Below are positions 1-59,800 of a stretch of DNA of 64,000 nucleotides, piece by piece (the stretch's first letter is position 1; every line of letters begins with the position of its first letter). The DNA is taken from contig NC_134027.1 of the NCBI RefSeq assembly GCF_964204645.1, forward strand, positions 23,672,485-23,736,484, in the 5' to 3' direction. The notes below the pieces were generated by a model, which worked only from the letters and a program-made list of their open reading frames with translations, searched no databases and was not told the origin of the DNA. A program made the translations under genes and the position numbers. Origin of the DNA: Tubulanus polymorphus. Taxonomy: Eukaryota; Nemertea; Palaeonemertea; Tubulaniformes; Tubulanidae.

Positions 1-1586
1 TTTTACAGAACCAAGATAAAAATAAAACCATATAACGGTACTGATTTTAAGTCAAAGCCATGACTGTACAACCTTCGAGTAATCATTTCAAACGATTACT
101 CCAAGGTACAACCACAGATGTAAAATGGTCTTACATTGAACAAAGATGAACTTTTAGCCACTTAGGTTTAAGTAAGCCGTGACTGCACAACTGGCCGTAA
201 ACTGATAAGTTTCTAAAGAGTGCTCAATTTGATCCCACAGTTCCAAGTTAAAATACCGGTACAACAAAAGCTTCCCTTGAAAACGAAATCATTTCAACTG
301 GGAGTTAAATCTAACTCTCAACTGCACAACTGAGTCCAGTTTCATGAAAAGATTTAACTCTGTATAGTTGTTATTTGTTTTGCTTCATTGTTTCGATGCG
401 GCAAAGTAAACAATCTTAAGCACAGATTTTTTCACGAAACTGCGTCCAGGGAATCAGAATTGTGGATAAATTGACATCTAGACTCAAAAGAGGGTTTTCT
501 ACTTAACAGCCAGCTAAAGTCAGGTTTTAATCTGTGCGTTAAACAGACACATTTCAGAAACAACACTTCAATATATATTTATATATATATATTCTTTATC
601 TACATTTTTCTTTTAATCATCGAACTCACGAAAATCTAGAAGCAGCTATGAAAAAAAAAAATAATAATCAGAAAGTTGATTACGATTCAGCATGACATGT
701 TTATCACAGAATTTGACAAATTACTTAGTATATAAAACACACCACCAATCACAATACATGACATCGCCTTCGCCATGTATCTATCTATCGATTGACAGCG
801 CCAATCAATCGTCTAAAATGGGACTAAACTCCACCCCTGTTTCGACGTACGGCGAAAAATATGGAAACCGTTTCAGAAACTCGATAATTATTATCATAAT
901 ATAAGCAGGGAATTATTTAGTTTTCTAAAAAAAATTTTTATGCCATTTCTACTGATTTTTTTCAAACGCGGATAGCAAAAAAGGCCAAGAGCAAGACTTT
1001 TTATGTGTTGGAATTACAACTCCCCCTGCCCCCGCCTGATGAACGGTGAAGGCTACTAATTCAAAATCTAATGACAACCTTTGTCACAAACTAATGTGGA
1101 AGGATTCCGTCTATGGCAAGTGAGGATTCACCAGGTGTGCTAGTGTGTTGTAGGGCATTAACTGCTACAGCAACAGTGGATTCCATTTGAACCTATTGAA
1201 GATGTAAAGTACCGGCAACAAGAAACCGAAATGTCAATATCAGTTTATCAAGCAATGTGATTTGCCTTAATTTCGATCAAATATTGTAAGTACGCTATCT
1301 GGTGGCTCGGGCCTCGTTCGAGGACCCTGAAAATAGATATTCAAGGTTATCTAAGAAATCATCTAGGGGGTGCCAGGGGGCTGGGGAATTTACCAAAAAG
1401 ATCAACACGAAACTAATAGCATCGACAATTCATCAATTACGTACACGGTATCACTAACTAAGCTAAAGCCGAACGTTTAAGAAAACAAAATCATTAGCGT
1501 CATCGTAAAATCATCGACCAAAAAACTGTCGTTTCTTCATTCGATTATATTCTCGAATAAGCGATAAGGAAAATCCATCGTCATCT

Positions 1587-1617
<31 letters not shown>

Positions 1618-1717
1618 TATCCGTCTGCCAGTGAAATGAGATAAAAACATGCGGCAACGTCATCTGTTCATTCGGTCGCTAAGATTCGTTCATTTGTCCG
1701 TCCGTCTGTCCGCGCGT
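1..1717 (-). other. Region downstream of the GPI stop: 3' UTR and repeats
   Basis: No further coding sequence seen. It should include the GPI 3' UTR. No AATAAA is present on the minus strand; ATTAAA variants lie at 526-531 and 612-617 as weak poly(A) signal candidates. A short GTC/ATC microsatellite sits at about 1585-1618. A lone copy of the dispersed GGCAAGTGAGGAT unit is at about 1114-1138. The first 360 bases carry degenerate pieces of the CATGACTGTACAAC foldback family. Confidence 0.5.
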
Positions 1718-48731
<47,014 letters not shown>

Positions 48732-48984
48732 CTTTTTGAGGGGTCAGAACCTTGGGAACTAGTGGCGCCATCTATCCGTCTCCACGCGAAACACTACATT
48801 AGCACTGTCATAATATCAGTCCAACTTAATCCTCCCTCTCCACTCAATCCCTTCCTCTTCCCATCCCCGAAGAGAATCTACAGAAGACATTAATTCATTA
48901 AACCAAGAAATAAGACATTTAACCCCACATAGACAAAGTCTGAAATTCCTTTTAAGCTGATGTTATGTTAATTGTCAATTATAT

Positions 48985-49085
48985 ATATGATATATCATAT
49001 GGACCTTCATGATCTGAAGAAAATGGATTAATAAAATTAATTCAACGTTTCAACTTTATCCTCATAGTAATCTTCAGGAATAAGA
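48985..49085 (-). mobile_element. Penelope-like element fragment
   Basis: On the minus strand CTGAAGATTACTATGAGGAT then AAAGTTGAAACGTTGAA matches the core of the element in the DAD1 intron (63292-63651). Short stem between CTGAAGA and GAAACGTT. No ends seen. Confidence 0.5.
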
Positions 49086-49089
49086 TATA

Positions 49090-51165
49090 TATACCCATAC
49101 CGTAACATACTTTTAAACTAAGATATTTTACACACTGCAGTAGTGGATTCAGGGATTGGTTCAGCAGGGATCCAAACACTCCTCCCATACCAGAATGCAC
49201 ACCCCTTTCAAAAATTTAAGAAGTTCAAAAATTCTACACAAGCTGATGCCCAAGATTACAATATGTCCACTCTGTTAAGTTTAAAGTCTTATTTTGTGCT
49301 CATTCACAATTCAGTGCTACGACAAAATATTGTGTAATGTCGTTTCAATAATCAAAATTGAAAAAAAATCATCTGTAATTAATCGTTGATTTTGTATGGT
49401 TAATTATTTCTAACACAACTGACAAATTTCTAAATAAATCTTGTGACCCCATGCATCTTGTGTAAATAGAAAGTTCCTTTTTTTACTGAACCGCCGGGCT
49501 GCCCTTTGAAAATTCCTGATATGCCGCCACCCTGGCCTCCTTTTGATAGGCTGGTCAATCAATTCAACGAATATCAAATACAAAAACAATAAACTTCTTC
49601 TTTATAAACAAATTTTATTTTAAGCGACTAAGTCAAAATGACAAACACACTACCAGTTGAAAAATGCACAATTCATATTGAATATCTCGTCTAAAATACA
49701 ACATATACGTTATAATATACCGTACCACAAAAACAGCTGTTTACAATATCATCAGACTCATTATGAAAAACTAGTTTCCAACGTATTTAAGTTCCGTCCC
49801 ATATCTACCGCAGTCAGAATAGCGCAGTTCGATCGTTCATTATTAAATAATAACGCGAAATTAAAATACGATTAATTTCGCTTTTTATTGTCGGGGAAAA
49901 TTATCAAGTTAGTTCGTGTGATGATGCGACACAAAATCAAGTCAAATCCACAGGGGCTCGTAGCAGTACCGGTACTAGAGTTTGGGGCTGAACTGTAGTT
50001 AGATCATCTAATATCCTAGGGAACACATTCTAAATATGTATATAAAATACATGTAGTTGGCCTATTACTGGATGACCTGAACTACACCCCAAAACTCTAA
50101 AGAGCCCCTGAAGTGAAATCAGTTGCTCGAAAAATTAATACATGTATTTTCATTCCAACACACGAAATCAGATCAGAATTTCCGTAGCGGAGAGATCGGT
50201 GGATAGGCACGGTGAAAATGAGTGGAATTTTTCCACATTTTCAACATCGAATTTCGATCAAAATTATATAAATACCACATCTTTTTAAATACGGCCTGTC
50301 GCATTGAAAAAGCAGGCCGTACAAACTTGCAAAAGTGGCATCAAAATCAAATATTTTGACTTTCAACAAGCGTAAATGAAGCGAAACATCAAACCGTAGG
50401 CCTGCTGCTTAGATTTTCTTCTTTTTTTCTAAAAAAGTTTCCACGAATATCTGTAATCTTTCACATTATTTCACCACCACAGAGATTTCGGATTAAAGGA
50501 ATTTCTTATAATATACAGATTAATCGCGCCGCAGTTCATGTCCCCAAATTTTCTAAATTGATTTCGTGAATACATAAAAGCGATTAAGAGAGACAAAATT
50601 TGAGCCAAGCTTCACAACTAGCTATCTATAGGTATTCGGCAGCTATGGCAAAAACTGTCAATAATTAAGTACCCGTACCAGAAAAATATTCAACGACTTG
50701 CACCATTCATTCTAACGCCATAAATCATTAATTAAATTTTCCCGAAGATTCGATCGTTTCGCGCGCGATTGCGATCGGCTGTAAAATGTTTCCGCCGAAC
50801 ACAATTTACGTTGTCAACATCTGAGCCGTAATTCATCGTCGAATATAAACTAATAAACGAAGGAGTGGACTGATGGATGTTTATTATTATTACAAAATAC
50901 GAGACCGGCGAAGCAGACGTCGATTTTATTGATTGATCGGAAAATGACCGCGCCGCACACATACTCCTCGTATCGAAAAAAAAACCTTGACGTATATCAA
51001 TCTAAATTAGAAATACTGAACGGTCTTCGTAATAAAATCCCTCATTAATCAGTTCACGAAGTTTGCTCGATTGCCTTAAAAATGTACTCTGCAAATCTGA
51101 ATTAAGCCTACTATAGCCGGGGCACCGATACACTACAGGTACGAATAATCCCAAAATGATCTCTA
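49090..51165. other. Intergenic sequence; possible minus-strand poly(A) signal
   Basis: Unique-looking AT-rich DNA with no coding frame I can support. A minus-strand AATAAA is at 49614-49619. It could end a very long ZNF507 3' UTR or a transcript not recognised here; I cannot decide. Confidence 0.35.
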
Positions 51166-51169
51166 TGTC

Positions 51170-51525
51170 TTAATACTAGTTTTAAGGAGGATTGGCTATA
51201 GAACCAAACTGAGCTTAGACCGGTTTAAAGAAGATGTTAGATTTGGCTTAAGAACCGAACCGAGAATTGATTCTAGAACCAAAATGGGTTTAGACTGGTC
51301 TAATGGCATCAAATCCAAAATTGGTTTTGACTGGTCTTAGATTGGCTACAGAACCAAAGTGACTAAATTTTAGGCACAAATCAAGTCTCAACTGTGCAAT
51401 TGGCCTCAGTTGCAACTTTTCAAGTCCCAAGTAGTCTCAAATCTTAAGAAATCCTTAGATTGGCTGAACTTATTTGGTCTTAGAATGGTCTAAAATCTAA
51501 GCCGCAACTGTGTGACTGGCCCCAT
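51170..51525. repeat. Degenerate tandem tract of the CAGTTGCACAGTC foldback family
   Basis: TTAGATTGGCTATAGAACCA then AAATGGGTTTAGACTGGTC recurs about six times. The right end reads CAACTGTGTGACTGGCCCC, an inverted form of the element at 15143. Confidence 0.7.
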
Positions 51526-51889
51526 TGTTGTAGAGTTCAATTGTTTCATTATGCAACTCTACAAAGCGAAAATGGGTGCAAAAATCAAGTGAGAACCAAT
51601 TTTAAGTAAACATGCTCATACAGTTAAAATGATAATTCATGAGTCCGGATTTGCATTTGTCGCTAGATGACAAATCTATCACTAATCATAAAATGATATA
51701 GTATTTTCGTGTTAAGTAATCCGCCTAAGTGCATCATGAGAAAAAAAATGCATCCTTCCTTATCTATCAAGATGATTAACTATTGAACAGAAATTTCCCG
51801 TTGCAAACAGTAAGTGGTAAACTAAAGCCTCACGTACATTTTACAATTGTAAGTTTTGTTAGTACATTGCATTATGAGCTTGTTTCAGG

Positions 51890-52110
51890 CCCGTGCCGAG
51901 AGGGAAGTGTTCAGTGTAGCGAACGAACCCCCTAACATTTTCGAAGTGCCCTGCAAAAAAGTCAATTAAAATTTGGGTCAAGATTTTTCGAAAAATTTAG
52001 ATACAATTTTCATGTTTTTTCTTTTTGCAATATGAAAAGTAATCCATTTTCAAGGACACTAAGTATAAAAAAAAGCTCAGCACGGCCTGGCTTTAACAAC
52101 AGAAATCAAT
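51890..52110. repeat. Dispersed repeat shared with 38095-38395
   Basis: TTTGGGTCAAGATTTTTCGA and GATACAATTTTCATG match the other copy closely. Confidence 0.5.
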
Positions 52111-52371
52111 ATTGCATTTACAACTACATAAGACTCAGCTCAACCATCATGGTCACTGGATTTGGTGTCCACAGAACGTTTTGCAACAAGATCGAATCGT
52201 TTACAAGTTTCTGAAAAATGCATCAACACAGATCTAAAATCAACAAATAGCACAAAGTAATGAGCCAATATAACTGGAAGTCTGAGATAATATGATATGC
52301 ATAACGCGCAAGGTTTTTCAACGAGCAAGCTTATCCTGGTAACATAAAATATTCAGGCTAAAAGAAAATGA

Positions 52372-52665
52372 TTCCTTGTTTCAGTGTGTCTACACCGCAG
52401 TGCGGTGTATAAATGCGGTGTTTGACTTTGTTAATACACTGCATCGTGGTGCATTGATCTTATTAGTAATCAGTTTTTATCTCTACCGAAAGATGGCAGC
52501 ACCTGTCAAGTCAGAGTGAAATATTTTGATAAGGATACACTGCGCCGCGGAGTAGACGCACTAAAGCCGTACGCCGGTTATTTAACACGCTGGATTGGAG
52601 TTTTTTGAATACTCAAATTATGTCCAGCACTTTTGGGTATCAATTAGTCAGCACTGAAGGGCTAA
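52372..52665. mobile_element. piggyBac-like MITE (family A), inverse orientation, decayed
   Basis: Starts TTTCAGTGTGTCTACACCGC and ends CAGCACTGAAGGGCTAA. The interior ACACCGCAGTGCGGTGT and GATGGCAGCACCTGTCAA match 46764-47050. Confidence 0.75.
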
Positions 52666-52699
52666 TCCATGCAGGCAATTCAAATCATTGTATTCATTC

Positions 52700-54130
52700 G
52701 AAGAAGTGGCTTATTCATGTGTACGTACCCTGTGAACGTACACCTCGCCGGATCAACAATTTGCCTCTATATCACCAGGATAGAGACTAACGTCGTTTCG
52801 AAATAATGCACTCGAAGGATATGATAGAAACGTGACGAAACATTCCCGAATCATCTAAAATACACGTCATAAAATAGTACACATGCATTCAGTAACTAAT
52901 TCAGATCTAAATCGATTGAGACAAATTGAGATGAAGAAATAAAAAGAAACAAACAAGAATAACGAACGTAACACGAGACAAAAATAAACGCGTCTGCTGC
53001 CATATTGAAACCACTGATAAGAATCAATTATATGTATAGTTTTTGCCGTTTCATTTCACCGGCATATTTCTACAAACTCAACAACCCGTTATTTTATAGA
53101 CAAGGTCAAAACTGAGGTTCTTAAACCCGGTCAATTTTCATTTCGTTTTGATAGCCAATTGAACAGTACGACTACAAGACTGTTTTCCACTTCAGTTGAA
53201 ACTCATGTCCACATCCAGTTCCGTAGTTAGTTGTCCGCTAGTAAAGGTTCAAAATTGATAACAATACAGTCTCGAAAACGTCAGAAATCGGTTATTTCTG
53301 AATCTATTAGCTGATGAAATATCAGAAGAAGCAGATTTCGGACTTTTTCGTTACATGCTGTGGGACCCTATTGTTATCATTATAACACGCATATTGTGCG
53401 CGTTCTCTCATGACTTCGAAATTGGTTCATTACTGATGTGATTCTGGAGTCTTTTTTAAACTCTAAAAGTTCACGAAAAATTAGAGCTTTAATCGGTTAA
53501 GTTTAAAACGTTGTCCTCATTGACAATGTGAAGCAATTTAACCAATACTATAGTTTAACATTGTCAAGGAACTGGACGCAGGTTCTGTCAATTCAGCCAA
53601 GAGAACATTACCGATAATTGGAAACCAAGAACTCTCGGAGTGAAATTAAACACAGGACTGCGGAAATGGATCGAGAACTTCACCTATAACTCAGTATGAT
53701 GGTCCTAATCCTTCTACGAATAAATAATAAGTCAATTCTAAACGCCATTGGATATTTACAAGTATTCTCAGTATAAAAAAAAGTTTTTTACGTACACTAA
53801 ATTAAGAAGGATATTGGAAGAGTCAGCAAATTCGTAACGCGTTTCCTAGAGAAACTTGCGCGAGGGCTTCGAATTTCCAAAACACTACATAATGGGGAGC
53901 TGCAAATTCAGTTATCAGCCAGACGACGTGACGAGCACTCAAGTCTTACATCGTCAAAATTAGTTCATTTTCAATTAACTTTGAACTGTATTTTTAGGCG
54001 CCTGAATCCATACATTATCAAAGCACCCACCAATATATACCAGGGACATCAAATTCATTTTTCTACTCAGTAATTGGTATAGTTTTCATTAATGATTGAA
54101 TTACTTAATGAATTATTTCAGAGAAAAGTT
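52700..54130. other. Intergenic sequence without a recognised feature
   Basis: No repeat shared with the rest of the window was noted apart from short CAGTTCCGTAGTT-like pieces near 53215. No coding evidence. Confidence 0.4.
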
Positions 54131-54989
54131 TGTTCAACTTAAACTGAAATGCAGAAGAAGAAATTGAATGCAGAGGACCAAGTAACTAATAGCGAACCTG
54201 GTGGGTCCTCGCTTGCCATAGGCGGAATACTCCATTGCTAGAGTAGCGTCGGCAGCTCCCCATTGAACGATAATCTGTGAAAATTTTAAGGTTTTAGGGA
54301 AGTCATCAGCATCATCCAAACAAGATATAGAGGTCTTGCACTTGACGTCATAGTCCGTTTGGCAAGCATACGTAACAACAGAAGATAATATCAGGGGACC
54401 TACAAACTTCACAAGTCTGTAATAAGTCATTTTTTGTGCTAGTCCGCTAGTGCGGCGTTTTCATATGCCTGCAAGACCTTGACCACGCCACTATGACAAA
54501 ACGACTAACCTACATAATAATGATGGGGTATAAGCTTTGTTACGAAGCTTGAACCGCCCTTCAAACACTTCCAGAAATTACTGAAATCAGGCCAGTTGTT
54601 TACTGGCAATATTCGATAAAGCTTCATTCGTCAACCGGTTACTATTAAACCGCACATCACGTTGCTGCACAGGGAAGGCATAAGAATAAATGCAATGAAA
54701 AAAGAAGCACACACCAATCTTCAAGGGGTACTCAATAGAGGATTGACTACATTTCAAACAAACTTTTTTTAAACAAAGAACATTTTTTTATCGAACAACA
54801 AAAATGCGGCCGCATTTCTTATTTCTGTTTAGTGTAGTAAAAAAACATCGACTCAACAGGTACGACGTAGATTTTAAAAAAAAACAACTTCATCCCTCAA
54901 ATAAATCCGTATTCGTCGGAAACCATAAATGTCTATGTATCAAAAATCTCTAGAAAATTTCTACGTAAATTTCGAATCTCAACTGCGAA

Positions 54990-54999
54990 TTTATTTATT
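54990..54999 (-). other. Candidate poly(A) signals for ZNF507
   Basis: Two overlapping AATAAA motifs on the minus strand, about 1.9 kb beyond the ZNF507 stop. Position fits a 3' UTR of moderate length; motif alone is weak evidence. Confidence 0.3.
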
Positions 55000-55324
55000 A
55001 AAAGTTGTCGGTGACTGGTTGTTTGTTACTGAAACATCAACTTTTTGAGCCGGTGAAAAAAAAATTCCAGGCCTATGCAGGTTTAATTCGAAGACGTTGC
55101 AGATTTTTTGAGTGACACGACGACAAAGCAAATCAAAAACTATGATGCCGCCATGACCCCATTCCGCAGTCCTTGTTCAATATTCGACTACATTAGAACT
55201 AATCTAACTGCTTCTTAACCAAGAACTGCAAAAATGGGTCGTGGTTCACAAGCTGGGCATCAAAAATCCCTCAGGTGAGTTAAATATTTGACTAGGGTGT
55301 GACCAGTGGTAGCTAATAGACAGG

Positions 55325-55735
55325 GCCCATACAGATCAGTCATTCCTGGACATAAGGAGTTTTAAAGGAGAACATTTTTCACATTTCGAGGAAGCGTCTA
55401 TTATTAGAGACTCCTCCAACATATCGGTAATGTTTATCTCGGTAAACCATTAATTTGGTGGTTTTAAAAGCAAATTTTTATCCTTGATACAAGTAAACTT
55501 GGTTTCTAATGCGGTAAATGCTTCATAGGGTAACAAACAGATCCTGCTTCCAACTGTACCGATTTATACGCAGTCTAATCTACCACTTCTTAAGTATCCA
55601 GTTGCCTATTTCTCAAAATTGAAGGAGTTTCTGACATTTTGCTCAAATAAAAGAGAAAACATGCAGAACTGACTGTTAGAACTGATAAAATTTGAAATTT
55701 TCAACGGGCATTCTCCGTAAATTAACCAGGAACTC
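55325..55735. repeat. Dispersed repeat shared with 24190-24605
   Basis: CAGGGCCCATACAGATCAGT at left; right end near CAGGAACTCTG. AAGGAGTTTTAAAGGAGAA is shared. Possibly a hAT-like non-autonomous element. Confidence 0.5.
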
Positions 55736-55952
55736 TGAAGTCAAATTCAACAAAGGATTACGTAACTGGCCCACTGGTCTATTTCAAAGGCCTGTAAAGC
55801 TGCATGTAAGATTAAATACCAATTTTCTAAGTTAAAGCTGCTCAGAGATTAAGTTGAGATTCATAGACGAAGCAAATACTGGTATCCGACAATTTTGGCC
55901 CGAACCTGTTACTGTTCTTAAGGATGATTTAACTCTCGTTTTTGGTCTTAAG

Positions 55953-56042
55953 ACCAGGACCCAGTTCCACAGTTAACTCATTGAAAATTAACTGATTTCA
56001 ACTCAGAGTTAACTCTAACTCACAACTGTGGAACTGGATCTA
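55953..56042. mobile_element. Foldback MITE, CAGTTCCACAGTT family
   Basis: GGACCCAGTTCCACAGTTAA at left and CACAACTGTGGAACTGGATC at right, inverted. The centre CTCATTGAAAATTAACTGA matches 34711. Confidence 0.85.
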
Positions 56043-56238
56043 GGTCTATACCTTAGACACCAAAATGGGACTGACATTGTATACACGTATTCGGTAGATA
56101 TATTATACAAATATATGACCAAAAAGGACTTAGCCCGATCTTATCAATCTAAAGACTTCGATGTACAAAACACCGGTCTACTACCGGTACTTTTTCAGAG
56201 CCCAGCTGTACAGTTGTGACTCAAGCCCAAAATAGTTC

Positions 56239-56519
56239 TTAACACATTTGCTGCCACTGGTTCTCAGTCACGCTGCCACCAGGTGCCACCAGGAGTATAC
56301 TTTACTCTTAGCAGAACAGTTAGATATTTGCACTATGGCACTCAGGAACGACGCGGTTCCTGATTGGCTGGCAATGTAAACAAACTCTGCTCCATTTTCA
56401 ACACTCATTGGTCGATTTCAAGCTGACTATGTAAACAGCTCCAGCGCCAACCTATTAGTATATTTGTACTGACAATTGGGGGCAGCACCGTATTATCGAG
56501 CCAGCAGCGAACGAGTTAA
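56239..56519. mobile_element. piggyBac-like MITE (family B), inverse orientation, unexpanded core
   Basis: TTAA at 56239-56242 and 56516-56519; ends TTAACACATTTGCTGCC and CAGCAGCGAACGAGTTAA. The interior, reversed, matches 5420-5719 (GGTGCTGCCCCCAATTGTCA, GCCAATCAGGAAC). Confidence 0.88.
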
Positions 56520-56653
56520 ATCTAAAGATCAGCTGTATAGTGCTAAGACTAGAATTGGTCCTAAATCCCAGACTGACCCAGATCCTTTTAAAACATTCAA
56601 GTTTTAGGCGACTCAGAACTTTTCAAAACTTTTTCAAGACCTTGAACGTTATT

Positions 56654-56870
56654 CAGGGCTGCCAACCTCCGAAAAGTGACAGTAACAAATTGAATATTTT
56701 TCAGTAACATTGCATTGAAATCTGAAAGAAAATCTTCAAATGCAGTAATCCAACAGTAAAACCCTCAGTAACATCTTTCATATTTCTGTACGCATTGAAA
56801 GAATCAAATCAGTACTCCTCCTTATAAATAAGTTACAAATACTGATAATCAGGAACAGTTGGCAGCTCTG
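56654..56870. mobile_element. hAT-like MITE, single core unit, next to the ZNF507 stop codon
   Basis: Left end CAGGGCTGCCAACC, right end GTTGGCAGCTCTG, inverted. The core TCAGTAACATCTTTCATATT is present once. It ends 2 bases before the ZNF507 stop codon (56872-56874), so it forms the start of that gene's 3' UTR. Confidence 0.82.
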
Positions 56871-56871
56871 A

Positions 56872-59800
56872 TTACTTAACGTTCGCGACCAGTTTCTTTG
56901 ATTTGCCGTTCGCGTCTTTCTTCCCGATTTCGAGAGTCTGCGCGATGATGTCGACGTGTTCTTTCATGTGCGCGGCGAGATTCGACCGATTCGTCGACTC
57001 GTAGCCGCACTGACAACACCGGAACGTGACGAGCGGGTGCGATTCCGTGTCGGCGGTAATGGCTGCCGTCGCGACGACGACAGGTTTCGTCGGGATCGCC
57101 GCCGTCGCGACGGTTATCTCCTCGACGACGGACGCCGGTTTGACGTGATTGTCGAAGTCGACGGCCGCGTTGATGATGTTGTTCGCGAGCTGGTAACTGT
57201 ACGAACGCTCGCTCGAGTGGCGCCACATGTGCGACTTCAACGACGGCAAGTGATGGCAGACGTAACCGCACAGGTTGCACTTGTACTGCTCGAGCGGCTG
57301 CTGCACGTAACGTTGATCGTTCACGTGGCGTTTCATGTGCGACTTCAAACTGCGGATCGACGTCGCCGAGAAGTCGCACAAACTGCACCGCATGACACGT
57401 TCCTGCTGCGTGTGCGCCGCGCGGCAGTGGTTGCGTATCGCGGCGAGCGTCGCGCACGCGTAATCGCACTGCTCGCACTTGAACAACTTCGCGTGCGACT
57501 GGCGGTGGTGTTTGTTGAGTTCGTCCTCGTCGGCGCCGGCGAACGCGCACTCGTCGCACCGGTAGACGCCGTCTGTTTGCAGTATCGCGCGGCTGTGCTG
57601 CTTCTCCTCGCACGTCTTCTTGTACACGTCGTTGCACGTGACGCACGTGTGGCTGCGCATGTGATTGCGAAATGCGATCGGGTTCTTCGACTCGGAGCCG
57701 CAGATGTCGCACACGAACGGCTCCTGTTCGTTGTGCGCCCGCATGTGCGCGCGCAGCTGACTCTTGTAGTTGAAATTGCCCGGGCACAGCGTGCACTTGT
57801 ACGTGCGCACTTTACAGTGCTGCAGCATGTGATCCTGAAGCCGGCTGCTCGACTCGGCGACGTGTTCGCACAGCGAACACTCGAACGGTTTCTTGATTTT
57901 GTGCAGACGCATGTGCTGCTTGATATAAACGGACGAACGGCTTTGATAATGGCACAACTGACACCGCATCGAGCCGGCGTCGTCTAGAAACTCGACGTTC
58001 GCTAGCGACTCGACCGGAATGCCGTCGTCGACCACCGACGCTGCCGTCTGCTTGGCGCGGTTTCGACGTTGACGCGTCGGTTTCGTCGGCGGCGCTTTCT
58101 CCGCAACGTCGGTTTCGTCTACCGATTCCGTCGACGAGTTTTTATCGTTTTTGCCCGACGGGTCAGCGGCCTCGTTGGCGCCGGTCTCCGATTGCGATCG
58201 TTCGCGCAGCTGCTCGATCACGGCCAGCAGAGAACTGCAAATTCCCGACGATTTCTTCTCGTTGTTCTCTTTACTGTCGTTGTTACTCGAACTACGCAGC
58301 ACGCGCTTCGTCGACCTTGACACTGCCGCCGCGGCGACCTTTTTCCTCTCCGCGTTTTCGACGATGACCAATCCGTCGGTGCTGTCCTTATTAACGTGAT
58401 CATCATCAGCGTTGCTTTCCTCTACATTCTTATCATCATCACCATCGATCATCTCTTCGTGGCATTTTTCGACACCGGTTTTCTTCGAGCTGCTGACGAC
58501 GACGACTTCGGCGACCTCGACGTCGCTCGAAACGACCGTCGGCGACCCGCACGACATCTCCGGGTAAGCGTGGTCTTTCAAGGATGCGCATGGCGAGAAC
58601 GAACGCACCGAATAACCGTCCGGTTTGACGGCTACCAACGGACACGTATCGGTGACCTTCTCGACCTCGACCTTCGAGACATCGCTTCGCGAATCGTCCA
58701 TTGATAGTCGAATCTTTTTCGCAACGTTGTCGTCCGCAGCCGATGCGTCAACGTCGATCGGTCTTTTTCTCGTTTCGACTTTGTCGTCGCTTTCCGACCC
58801 ATGACCGGCGACGCCCGACATAGCCGACGCGTCCTTCTCGACGATGATAACGAGTCCTTTATTCGCGACGTCGCTCGCGCCGTCCGACGACGCGACGAGG
58901 TCGACTCTCTCCGCGCCGGCGATCGGCACCGACAGAGTCACCGCTTCTCGTCGCGCGGGGGTCGGCGAATCAAGTTTAAAAACACGGTACCGACTGGCGC
59001 CGGATTTCGCCTGCGTCTGCTGGATCACCGGCGGCGCCGTCTTCAAGCGCATTCCGTCATACATACTCAACGGACCGTTCTGGAACATCGGATAATCGAC
59101 GTCTTTGTGGCCGGAATGTTTCCACACGTGCGACTTGATCGTGCGCTGGTGTTCGCATGTGTAGCCGCAAATCATACAGCGGAATATTCCCAACGATTCG
59201 TCGAACGAGAATCGCGCCGATTCCGAATTGACGCCAATCATTTTCGACGCGGGAATCGCTGCTGTCGCCGTCTGCTCCGCGGTGACCTTCACCTTCGACG
59301 CGTCTTTTCCGTTGTTCTCAGTCGACACGATATGTTCGATGACGTGCTTCTGCATCGTACCGTGCGACTCGGTCGAAAAACCGCATTCGGCGCATTGTAA
59401 AATAGTCCCGGCAGCGCGCGCAACTTCACCGTCTTCCGACGACGACTTAGTCTCGACGACGCGCGCCGCATCGGCCGGCGCGGACGCGTGCTTATCCGCG
59501 ACGTGCGCGTTAACGCTCTCCTGATCAGCGCTCGCGTAGCCACACGTACCGCACGCGTATATCGTCTCGTCGTCGACGCCGTCGCGGCGCCGAGCGCGAC
59601 ATGTTTCGATGTGCGCGAACAGCTCGTCCAACGAGTTCGCCTGCTGGTTACAGAAACAGCACTGCGCGGCGCGACTCGCGTGCATCTTGATATGATTTGT
59701 CAGGTGGCCCTTCTTGCGGAACGTCGCGTTGCAGTGGCTGCACTCGAACGGCCGGTCGTTGCTGTGCACGATCAGGTGTTCTTTCAGCGCCGAGCTGCGT

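Noticed and set aside
56956-57987. 343-codon plus-strand open frame, and others at 58069-60216
   Set aside because: They are antisense or alternative frames of the GC-rich ZNF507 exon, Arg/Val-rich with no motif. The minus-strand zinc-finger frame explains the sequence.
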